Positions 24,377 through 31,140 of a stretch of 36,052 nt of DNA are shown here, in pieces. The notes beneath the pieces are model-generated. The model was not told the origin of the DNA. It did no database searches and saw only the letters and a list, made by a program, of their open reading frames with translations. Position 1 is the stretch's first letter, and each line of letters begins with the position of its first letter. This DNA is from Bacteroidota bacterium (GTDB taxonomy: Bacteria > Bacteroidota > Ignavibacteria > Ignavibacteriales > Melioribacteraceae), in the NCBI GenBank assembly GCA_023447335.1, contig JAEXOD010000147.1, forward strand, positions 1 to 36,052, read 5' to 3'. The translations under genes and the position numbers were made by a program.

Positions 24377-24915
24377 TGAAAACTGAAGAACAACAAGAGA
24401 TAAAAATATTAATATTAATAGCTTATATTAGTTATGCTGTAAATCCAACAAGAACATCACTGAACAAGTTAATATATTTCTGTGATGTTATAAGTTTTCT
24501 TAAAAATAAAGAGGAAGTTACAAAAATACCATATCAAAAAAAACAATATGGCCCTGTGCCTCAAGATATAGATATTTATCGATCGGTATTAATAGAGAAA
24601 GGAATATTGAAAGAGAACGTTTATTCTGATGGGTATTCTACAACATATGTGTATGATATCAGTCCTAATAGTATTGAACCCATATTAAAATTATTTGATA
24701 AATACTTTAATAATAAAGAAAAAACGATAATTGAAGATGTATGCAAACATTTAGGTAATAAAAAAGCAATTGAATTAAGTAACATTACTCATGAAATGAA
24801 GCCATGGCGAGATTCAGAATATTTTGATGTTCTAAAATCCTCAGATGTAGATAGAGAAAGTTTAAACAAACTTTTTAAAGAGTACAATATAGATTATGAA
24901 ATTGTTGTAAATTAA
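24373..24915 (+). CDS. Panacea-domain (DUF4065/SocA-like) protein
   Basis: A 180-residue protein. Residues ~28-80 match the Panacea/DUF4065 domain: LNKLIYFCDVI followed by YQKKQYGPVP (54-63) and a helix ending KGIL. A C-terminal helical part follows (ELSNITHEMKPWRDSEYF, similar to the SocA-type LSxxTHxxxPW ending). Panacea proteins act as antitoxins, usually next to and often upstream of the toxin. Here it is the last gene and overlaps the cyclase gene. The ATG at 24373 or the next at 24376 starts it. It may bind and hold back the cyclase. A role as an adaptor or protease-linked regulator is also possible. Confidence 0.82.
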   Translation: MMKTEEQQEIKILILIAYISYAVNPTRTSLNKLIYFCDVISFLKNKEEVTKIPYQKKQYGPVPQDIDIYRSVLIEKGILKENVYSDGYSTTYVYDISPNSIEPILKLFDKYFNNKEKTIIEDVCKHLGNKKAIELSNITHEMKPWRDSEYFDVLKSSDVDRESLNKLFKEYNIDYEIVVN

Positions 24916-25127
24916 TATCGATTGTCTAAAATATATCGTAGTAATCGTTATGCACAAAAATATAGGTTATCCGGATTTTTTGTTCACATTATTTATTCTT
25001 AATATATTAGAACAAGTGTTTATGGCTATAAATTAGATATTTATATGTACTCAAATATCCCAAAACCGTCCCATGGAAGAGATAAAAACAGTAGAACTAA
25101 AATAAAATGAGAATAAAAAATAAAATA

Positions 25128-26063
25128 TTACTTTAAAGCAATGTCACGAAGGGCATATTCATATTTTTCAGTTCCTGTAGTAGAATTAAAAATCGTTGTC
25201 TTTAAAAATACACCTTTACAAAAAGACCCAATATGTAATTGTTTGATTGTTTTAATAAGTTCATTAGGAAATGTTCCGTAAATCCTCTCATTCTCAACTG
25301 TTAGTATTTCAAATTTTCCTTTCATGCTAAGTGTAATTATTTCTCCTTCAAAATCCACTTCTTCGGGTTCGTTTAATTTGAAGTTATTAAGTATCTTGTA
25401 AAGTGACATTATACGGTCTTTAGAACCTACCCAAGTTTTGACATTATCATTAGGAGAGCTCCAAGATAAATCAATAATTAAATCGTTTTTGCTTAATTTT
25501 TTAAGGAAATCCGAGAAGTATTTAATGCTATGTGAACCAACTAAACTTATATTCTCAATAAATTGCTCATCAGATTCAGAGCCTAAAAGTTCAAACACAT
25601 TGGCAAGTGAGTTTTGAATAATGCTATCGCCAAATAAGTCGGGTGAAGTATTGGCAGACAAATAGAATACTGTTGACCCTTTACCTAACCCTTCCAATCT
25701 TAAATCAATCGATTTAGAAATGATATTGTCAATTTTCTTCCCACCTTTATTCCCATATTGAAAATATTTTGAACTATTAAAAATAGCATTGGAAAAAGCA
25801 TTGGTAAGTTTACCGGCTAACGATAATGGGAAACTTCCATAATCAGCTATGCTACCTTTAATTCGTAACTGAATTATTTCTTTTTCTCTCTTTAAGTTCT
25901 CATGATATAATTGTTGTTGTAGTTCTTCAATCTGGCTATTAATACTTTGCAAACCTAATTGAGCAGATAAGTCGTCAGGATTATCTTTTAGTCTGGAAGA
26001 ATAATCTGCAGCAAAAGTTCTTAATTTATCGAGGCTATCTTGTATTTTTTTAATTGATGGCAT
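25128..26063 (-). CDS. Unrecognised partner of the nucleotidyltransferase
   Basis: A 311-residue soluble protein I do not recognise. The ATG at 26063 is chosen because AGGA lies 6 nt upstream and it overlaps the previous gene by only 14 bases; a longer in-frame start at 26120 lacks this. The first ~75 residues are a charged helical coil (IEELQQQLYHENLKREKEII). The rest looks alpha/beta, with segments such as LIIDLSWSSPND, EEVDFEGEIITLSMKGKFEIL and GSFCKGVFLKTTIF. A helix near SLAGKLTNAFSNAIFNSSKY may be an interface. It is made from the same transcript as the nucleotidyltransferase, so a toxin-antitoxin or sensor-effector relation is possible but unproven. Confidence 0.7.
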   Translation of the reverse strand: MPSIKKIQDSLDKLRTFAADYSSRLKDNPDDLSAQLGLQSINSQIEELQQQLYHENLKREKEIIQLRIKGSIADYGSFPLSLAGKLTNAFSNAIFNSSKYFQYGNKGGKKIDNIISKSIDLRLEGLGKGSTVFYLSANTSPDLFGDSIIQNSLANVFELLGSESDEQFIENISLVGSHSIKYFSDFLKKLSKNDLIIDLSWSSPNDNVKTWVGSKDRIMSLYKILNNFKLNEPEEVDFEGEIITLSMKGKFEILTVENERIYGTFPNELIKTIKQLHIGSFCKGVFLKTTIFNSTTGTEKYEYALRDIALK

Positions 26064-26496
26064 AAAATATCCTAATAATTCCTTTTGGTGTTTCATCACG
26101 TGAATAACCGAACCATCCACGCCAATAACTTCTAGAATCGGGATCTTGAATAGGTACTAAATACACATCACATTGATAACGTATTTTAGAATCAGCATTG
26201 TTAAAGAGTTCTGCAATTAGGTTTCGCTTGTCTGGTTCTAAATTATTTATTTGTTCTGCGTCAAGGAAGAAAACAACATCAATATCCCCCGGTTCAGGCT
26301 TTTGTGTAGAAAACGATCCGTCAATCCATATTTCGGCATATAATCCAAGTTCTGCGAATTTGTCTAAAAAAGCTCTGAACCTTTCGGTTAAATATTTTCT
26401 TCTTTTATTGTTGGCAAATGGATGAACGAAAATGTCATCCATACTGTCAATGGATATGTCGTGAATTCCGGGCGGATACAATGGTGCAAAACTCAT
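26050..26496 (-). CDS. DUF6932-like minimal nucleotidyltransferase (polymerase-beta fold)
   Basis: A 148-residue protein. The nucleotidyltransferase core is clear: WIDGS (G60-S61), then the metal-binding pair D71-x-D73 in PGDIDVVFFLD and a third acidic residue at D110 (YQCDVYLVPI). The spacing GS-x9-DxD-x36-D fits the polymerase-beta superfamily. The N-terminal PPGIHD and long helix with RRKYLTERF look like the DUF6932 family. Proteins of this fold include toxins, antitoxins (MNT) and RNA or protein nucleotidyltransferases. The ATG at 26496 is preferred over an upstream TTG at 26529. The 3' end overlaps the next gene by 14 bases. Confidence 0.78.
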   Translation of the reverse strand: MSFAPLYPPGIHDISIDSMDDIFVHPFANNKRRKYLTERFRAFLDKFAELGLYAEIWIDGSFSTQKPEPGDIDVVFFLDAEQINNLEPDKRNLIAELFNNADSKIRYQCDVYLVPIQDPDSRSYWRGWFGYSRDETPKGIIRIFYAIN

Positions 26497-26701
26497 AACT
26501 ATTTTACCTTTGTCTTGTAACAATATCAACTAAATTAAAACAAAATATCAAACAAGATTTCTATATTTTAATTAACTTAATATAAAAAAAATAATAGATC
26601 TCTGCTAATGATATTATAAAAATATTAAGGAATTATAAAAGGAAATAGCAATAAATGCAGGATGCAACGACACAATTCCGGCACAAAGCAGGGAATAAAA
26701 A

Positions 26702-26736
26702 TTTCGTAACTAAAATAAAACTAAGCGGTTACGAAA
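26702..26736 (-). terminator. Weak inverted repeat after the HxlR gene
   Basis: TTTCGTAAC (26702-26710) and GTTACGAAA (26728-26736) form a 9-bp stem with a 17-nt loop, 34 bases past the HxlR stop. On the minus strand it runs into a short T stretch. It could be a poor terminator or a protein-binding site. Confidence 0.35.
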
Positions 26737-26769
26737 AATAAAAAAATAGAATACCCGCTACAAAAAACT

Positions 26770-27099
26770 CTAACTTTTCTCCTCGATATATTCTCTGCCT
26801 ACTTCTTGCATAATTTTTAGTGCCTCTAAAATTTTGTAACCCTTTGTTTCGGTTAAAAAGTATTCTACTTTTAAAGGATAACCGGAGTAGTTAATTTTAT
26901 CAACAATTTTATACTCCCTTAGTTCGTTTAGTTGCTCTAAAAGCATTTTTTGAGATATCCCTTTAATGCTTTGTTCTAATTGAGATAAGGAGGCGGATTT
27001 TAAATAACCCAGTTGATAAATTATAACTGTTTTCCACTTCCCTTTTAGTAAATCGTGAACAAGCTCTAAAGGACAGGTATAAACTTTTCTAATTTTCAT
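26770..27099 (-). CDS. HxlR-family winged-helix transcriptional regulator
   Basis: A 109-residue DNA-binding regulator from the ATG at 27099. It has the HxlR signature opening with the family cysteine (YTCPLELVHDLLKGKWK), the recognition-helix part (SLSQLEQSIKGISQKMLLEQLNELREYKIV) and the beta wing (YSGYPLKVEYFLTETKG). HxlR/DUF24 proteins often respond to aldehydes, quinones or redox stress through that N-terminal cysteine and often control a divergent gene. A GTG at 27135 would add 12 residues, but it lies inside the palindrome between this gene and the metallo-hydrolase gene, so the ATG is preferred. Confidence 0.88.
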   Translation of the reverse strand: MKIRKVYTCPLELVHDLLKGKWKTVIIYQLGYLKSASLSQLEQSIKGISQKMLLEQLNELREYKIVDKINYSGYPLKVEYFLTETKGYKILEALKIMQEVGREYIEEKS

Positions 27100-27128
27100 A
27101 ATTTTTTGTGTTTTTTGTAATTTACATA

Positions 27129-27148
27129 TACCCACAAATTTGTGAGTA
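27129..27148. promoter_or_regulatory. Palindromic operator candidate for HxlR
   Basis: CACAAATTTGTG (27133-27144) is a perfect 12-bp palindrome, extended to 20 bp (27129-27148) with a single mismatched pair. It sits in the divergent promoter region, 30 bases from the HxlR ATG and about 85 from the metallo-hydrolase ATG, where an autoregulatory dimer site is expected. Confidence 0.6.
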
Positions 27149-27231
27149 ATTGACTTATATATAACAAGTTAATTAATTTTAAGATACTAATTTACAAAAA
27201 GTAGAATATAATAAAAAGCGGAGACATAAAC

Positions 27232-27984
27232 ATGAACTTACAGCTTATTCGTAATGCAACGATGAAAATAAAATATTCCGGTATCACATTTTTAACCGAC
27301 CCGATGTTATCGGAAAAAGGAAAAATTAGATCTTTTGCGGGAATTGCACCTAATCCAACTGTGGAATTACCGATAACGATTGATGGAATACTTAAGGATG
27401 TAAATGCCGTATTATTGACGCATACACACCCTGATCATTTTGATGAGAAAGCTATTGAAGTACTTCCGAAAGATATATTAATTTTTGCGCAACCAAATGA
27501 CGAAGGGCTGTTAAAGACTAACGGATTTAATAACATAGTTATAGTTTATGATTTTGTAATTTACGAAAATATAACAATCTATAGAACGGGCGGCGAACAC
27601 GGAAGCGGAGTTATAAAAGAAATGATGGGGGAAGTAAGCGGATTTGTTCTAAAAAGCGAAGATGAACCGACAGTATATTGGGTGGGAGATAGTATTTATT
27701 GCGATGTTGTAAAAGAAGCTATGAAGCATAATCCGGATATAGTAATAACACATTCAGGCGGAGCAACCAAACCGGGCTATCCTCCTATTATAATGGATGA
27801 GAAACAGACAATTGATTTATTAAATGATTATAAAAATTCACGCGTTATCGCAATTCATATGGAATCGCTTGACCATTGCGTTACCTCTAGAGAAGTTTTA
27901 GAAAAAGAATTTAATAATCAAAATTTAGATATAACACGTCTTTTGATACCGCGAGACGGCGATATTTTAGAAATTAAAGGTTAA
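27232..27984 (+). CDS. Metallo-beta-lactamase-fold hydrolase (UlaG-like)
   Basis: A 250-residue cytoplasmic hydrolase. All metal ligands of the two-metal MBL fold are present: H64-x-H66-x-D68-H69 (HTHPDH), H123 (GGEHGSG), D153 (WVGDS) and H209 (IAIHME). The short N-terminal lead-in (MKIKYSGITFLTDPML) and overall length match the UlaG-like/YtnP-type subgroup that includes sugar-phosphate lactonases and many uncharacterised enzymes. The substrate cannot be told. It is divergent from an HxlR regulator with a palindrome between them, so expression probably responds to a small-molecule or redox signal. Confidence 0.85.
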   Translation: MNLQLIRNATMKIKYSGITFLTDPMLSEKGKIRSFAGIAPNPTVELPITIDGILKDVNAVLLTHTHPDHFDEKAIEVLPKDILIFAQPNDEGLLKTNGFNNIVIVYDFVIYENITIYRTGGEHGSGVIKEMMGEVSGFVLKSEDEPTVYWVGDSIYCDVVKEAMKHNPDIVITHSGGATKPGYPPIIMDEKQTIDLLNDYKNSRVIAIHMESLDHCVTSREVLEKEFNNQNLDITRLLIPRDGDILEIKG

Positions 27985-27996
27985 TTAAGAAAATAC

Positions 27997-28025
27997 TTGA
28001 CAAAAGTAATTTTAAATACTAAATT
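27997..28025 (+). promoter_or_regulatory. Sigma-70-like promoter of the tetR efflux operon
   Basis: TTGACA (27997-28002), a 17-nt spacer and TAAATT (28020-28025) lie upstream of tetR. The operator-like site at 28038-28050 falls just downstream, in the initially transcribed region. Confidence 0.65.
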
Positions 28026-28037
28026 GCATACAGAAAA

Positions 28038-28050
28038 TAAACAGTGTTCA
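28038..28050. promoter_or_regulatory. TetR operator candidate, site 1
   Basis: TAAAC-AGT-GTTCA is a palindrome with one mismatch that shares GTTCATAAAA with the site at 28706-28718. It lies 12 bases after the -10 box, where a repressor would block transcription of its own gene. Confidence 0.6.
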
Positions 28051-28068
28051 TAAAACGAAAGATGTTAG

Positions 28069-28686
28069 ATGGGAATTACCGAAAGAAGAGAAAAAGAAAA
28101 AAGTGCAATGCGTAACGCAATATTGGATGCGGCTATGCAGTTGTTTGTGGATGAGGGTTATGAATCTGTATCAATTAGAAGAATTGCCGAAAAAATTGAA
28201 TATAGCCCTTCAACAATATATCTATATTTTGAAGATAAAGATGCAATATTTTATGAACTTCATATATTAGGGTTTAATGAATTATATAAACACCAGATTG
28301 AAGCTCAAAAAGTTGAAGATCCTAGGGAAAGATTGATTGAACACGGAAGAGGTTATATTCAATTTGCATTAAACAATCCGGAGTTTTACGATATAATGTT
28401 TATTTTGCGTAGTCCGATCGTTAAAATTAAAAAAGTTGACGGATGGGAATGCGGAGATAGGTCTTTTAATATGTTGGTGAAAAATATTGAAGAATGTAAA
28501 GCTGCCGGATATTTTAAAAATTCAGATGTTTTAGCTTTGTCATTTATGTTTTGGAGCTTGATGCATGGCATGGTTTCTTTACATATCCGGAATAGAATAT
28601 TTTTCTTGGAAGATCCCGAAGTTAATAAAGTTAACGAGAATTTTTTTGAAAATACGTTAGCTGTAATTCGTACATTAATTCGGTAA
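28069..28686 (+). CDS. TetR-family repressor of the efflux operon
   Basis: A 205-residue regulator. The N-terminal helix-turn-helix is clear: AILDAAMQLFVDEGYESVSI then RRIAEKIEYSPSTIYLYFEDKDAIFYEL (residues ~15-65). The C-terminal ligand-binding part has the features of the WHG/TetR_C_33 type (RLIEHGRGYIQFALNNPEFYDIMF). It starts with ATG at 28069 and has no strong SD. The next three genes encode a TolC/MFP/RND efflux pump in the same direction. Similar palindromes precede both tetR and the tolC-like gene, so it probably represses the pump and itself until an inducer binds. The inducer is unknown. Confidence 0.9.
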   Translation: MGITERREKEKSAMRNAILDAAMQLFVDEGYESVSIRRIAEKIEYSPSTIYLYFEDKDAIFYELHILGFNELYKHQIEAQKVEDPRERLIEHGRGYIQFALNNPEFYDIMFILRSPIVKIKKVDGWECGDRSFNMLVKNIEECKAAGYFKNSDVLALSFMFWSLMHGMVSLHIRNRIFFLEDPEVNKVNENFFENTLAVIRTLIR

Positions 28687-28705
28687 AAAAATTTTAAACT
28701 TATGG

Positions 28706-28718
28706 TGAACACTGTTCA
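28706..28718. promoter_or_regulatory. TetR operator candidate, site 2
   Basis: TGAAC-ACT-GTTCA is a perfect palindrome with a 3-nt spacer, between the tetR stop (28686) and the tolC-like ATG (28753). The same half-site and flanking TAAAA occur in the tetR promoter region. Confidence 0.65.
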
Positions 28719-28752
28719 TAAAATCAAAAATGTATATTTAATGGGAGTTGTA

Positions 28753-30081
28753 ATGAAAGATAAAATTTTTATATTATTATTCGTTCTTATCTCTTTTAAT
28801 ACCACTACCGGGCAGATAAATAGCCCTTTGGAAGATTATATTAAAATTGGTTTGGAATCGAATATACTTTTAAAGCAAAAGCATATTAATTACGATAAAG
28901 CTTTAATAGAATTAAAAAACGCAAATAGTCTATTTTTACCCAATATAGTATTCAATACAGACTATACAGACGGAAAGGGAGGAAGAGCTATTTCGATTCC
29001 GGTAGGGGATATGTTAAATCCGGTTTATTCCACACTAAATCAATTAACAGGCAGTAATGCTTTTCCTAATATTCAAAATGTGAGCGAAGATTTTTTGCCT
29101 AATAATTTTTATGATACTAAAATTAGAACATCCGCACCTATTATTAATACCGATATAATATACAATAGACAAATAGTAAAAAATGAAGTGGAAATTAAAG
29201 AATATGAAATTGATTTATATAAAAAGGAATTGGTAAAAGAAATTGAAATATCTTATTATAATTATTTAAGCAGTTTAGAAGCAGTAAAAATATATCACTC
29301 TGCACTTTTATTGGTTAACGAAGCAAAAAGAGTAAATGAAGCACTGCTAAGAAACGGAGCAGGTTTACAAGCTTATTTGTTACGTTCCGAAAGCGAGGTT
29401 GCAGAAATTCAAAGTCAATTAACCTCTGCAGTAAATCAATCATTAAATGCTAAAAGGTATTTTAATTTTTTATTGAATAGAAATTTAGATGAAGAAATCA
29501 TAGTATCAAATGATATAAATATTGAAAATCTAGATGTTTTAGATATTTCACTCGATAAACGTGAAGAAATAAATATTATGAATAAGGCAATTGATATTTC
29601 AAACAATATTTTAGATATGAAAAAAAGCTATTGGATTCCGAAAATATCAGGATTTGTTGATTTGGGGTCACAATCTAGCGATTGGAAATTTAATAAAGAT
29701 ACAAAGTATTATCTTTTTGGATTTCAATTATCAGTTCCAATTTTTGAAGGATTCAGAAATCAAAACGGAATTGAACTTTCAGAATTATCACTGAAAGAGA
29801 ATGAGTTAAATTTGCTACAGATTAAGAATGGTCTAAATCTCTCTTTATCGATAGCTAAAAACCAATTTTTAACCGAAAAAGAGAATTATAACGCAGCCGA
29901 AAAACAGTTGAAGGCTGCCGAAATGTATTTTAATTTAATTAACAAGGGATATCAGGCAGGAGTAAATACATTTATTGAAACAATTGATGCAAGAAATCAA
30001 CTTACAATGGCTAAAACAAAATTGAATATTACAAAATATAACGTATTAATATCATACGCTAAATACAAAAGAGAAAAATAA
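28753..30081 (+). CDS. TolC-like outer-membrane efflux protein
   Basis: A 442-residue outer-membrane factor. The ATG at 28753 gives a proper signal peptide (MKDKIFILLFVLISFNTTTG) and has GGGAG 6 nt upstream; an in-frame ATG at 28702 would span the operator and spoil the signal. Two OEP repeats are recognisable, each a pair of long helices around a beta segment: YIKIGLESNILLKQKHINYD with the A-x-N-x-L-N-like EIEISYYNYLSSLEAV, and the second with SAFWLGFQL-type strand (YYLFGFQLSVPIFEG) and INKGYQAGVNTFIETIDA. It forms the exit duct for the pump encoded next. Confidence 0.9.
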   Translation: MKDKIFILLFVLISFNTTTGQINSPLEDYIKIGLESNILLKQKHINYDKALIELKNANSLFLPNIVFNTDYTDGKGGRAISIPVGDMLNPVYSTLNQLTGSNAFPNIQNVSEDFLPNNFYDTKIRTSAPIINTDIIYNRQIVKNEVEIKEYEIDLYKKELVKEIEISYYNYLSSLEAVKIYHSALLLVNEAKRVNEALLRNGAGLQAYLLRSESEVAEIQSQLTSAVNQSLNAKRYFNFLLNRNLDEEIIVSNDINIENLDVLDISLDKREEINIMNKAIDISNNILDMKKSYWIPKISGFVDLGSQSSDWKFNKDTKYYLFGFQLSVPIFEGFRNQNGIELSELSLKENELNLLQIKNGLNLSLSIAKNQFLTEKENYNAAEKQLKAAEMYFNLINKGYQAGVNTFIETIDARNQLTMAKTKLNITKYNVLISYAKYKREK

Positions 30082-30092
30082 CGGGAATAAAT

Positions 30093-31133
30093 ATGAAAAC
30101 TTTAAAATTGTTATTAGTATTAATTATTATAGGGATTATAGGGTGTGGAGAAAACGAAAGTTCAAAAATAAAAGACAAAGATGTTGTTAAAGTAAAATAT
30201 ATTGAGCTAAATAAAAAATTGATAAACAAAGAGATAAAAAGTTCAGGAAAGTTTACAACCGATGACGAAACTTATTTGTCATTTAAAATAGGCGGAATAA
30301 TACAGAAGATATTTGTTAAAGAAGGGGATAAAGTAAAAAAAGGAGAGTTGTTGGCAATTCTAAATACCGGTGAAATAGATGCAATGGTTCAGCAAGCTAA
30401 ACTTGGTTATGAAAAAGCAAAACGTGATTTTGAAAGAGTCGGGAGACTTTATAAGGATAGTGTTGCAACATTGGAGCAATTAGAAAATGCAAAAACGGGA
30501 TTCGATTTATCATCAAAGCAACTTAGTATAGCAGAATTTAATAGGAATTATTCTGAAATTAGGGCATTAAAAGACGGGTATATACTTAAACGATTTGTAA
30601 CTGAAGGGCAAATTGTTGATGTAGGAATGCCGATTCTTCAAACAAACGGAGCTGGAAAAGGGGATTGGTTTTTACGTACATCAATTAGTGATAAAGACTG
30701 GGCATTATCTGAAATAAACGACATTGCAAATATTGAAATTGATGCATACCCAAATAAAATTATCAAGGGGTATATTTTTAGAAAATCAGAAGGAATTGAT
30801 CCTTATTCCGGAACGTTTTCTATTGATATAAAACTAACCGGAGAGTATGATATAAAACCGGCAAGCGGATTATTTGGTAAAGCTACAATTTTTACATCAA
30901 AAAAAGTTGAATCTTGGGTTGTCCCTTTTGATGCATTATTGGATTCTGACGGTAACAACGGTTATGTCTTTATAACTAATGAGGGGAAAACTGCACAAAT
31001 GAAAAAGGTTAATATTGTAGATTTTACAAAAGAGTGTGTTTTAATTGATGCAGGATTAGAAAATTCAAAATATCTAATTGTATCGGGCAATGCTTATTTA
31101 AAGGATAACTCCAAAATAGAATTAGCTAAGTAG
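30093..31133 (+). CDS. RND efflux periplasmic adaptor (membrane fusion protein), lipoprotein
   Basis: A 346-residue adaptor. The lipobox IIGC with C18 after a hydrophobic leader marks a lipoprotein. A biotinyl-lipoyl-like hairpin is visible (GGIIQKIFVKEGDKVKKGEL), interrupted by a short coiled hairpin (QAKLGYEKAKRDFERVGRLY), with the second half ALKDGYILKRFVTEGQIVDV and the beta-barrel part SKDWALSEI. It links the RND pump to the TolC-like protein in the periplasm. It starts 11 bases after the tolC stop and ends 7 bases before the RND gene. It is shorter than AcrA because the coiled hairpin is brief. Confidence 0.9.
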   Translation: MKTLKLLLVLIIIGIIGCGENESSKIKDKDVVKVKYIELNKKLINKEIKSSGKFTTDDETYLSFKIGGIIQKIFVKEGDKVKKGELLAILNTGEIDAMVQQAKLGYEKAKRDFERVGRLYKDSVATLEQLENAKTGFDLSSKQLSIAEFNRNYSEIRALKDGYILKRFVTEGQIVDVGMPILQTNGAGKGDWFLRTSISDKDWALSEINDIANIEIDAYPNKIIKGYIFRKSEGIDPYSGTFSIDIKLTGEYDIKPASGLFGKATIFTSKKVESWVVPFDALLDSDGNNGYVFITNEGKTAQMKKVNIVDFTKECVLIDAGLENSKYLIVSGNAYLKDNSKIELAK

Positions 31134-31140
31134 GTAAAAA

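Noticed and set aside
23546..24915. A classical Pycsar system
   Set aside because: The cyclase fits, but no transmembrane or TIR effector with a cyclic-nucleotide-binding domain is next to it; the partner is a Panacea protein. It is listed as Pycsar-like only.
25128..26496. MNT-HEPN toxin-antitoxin pair
   Set aside because: The nucleotidyltransferase fits, but the partner is a coiled alpha/beta protein without the HEPN R-x4-6-H motif in a helical bundle that I could recognise.
24900..27230. Attachment-site repeat of the tRNA-Glu (CUC) 3' end after the accessory block
   Set aside because: I looked for the T-arm and acceptor end (ttcgaatcccg, acgcgct) downstream and found no copy, and there is no integrase.
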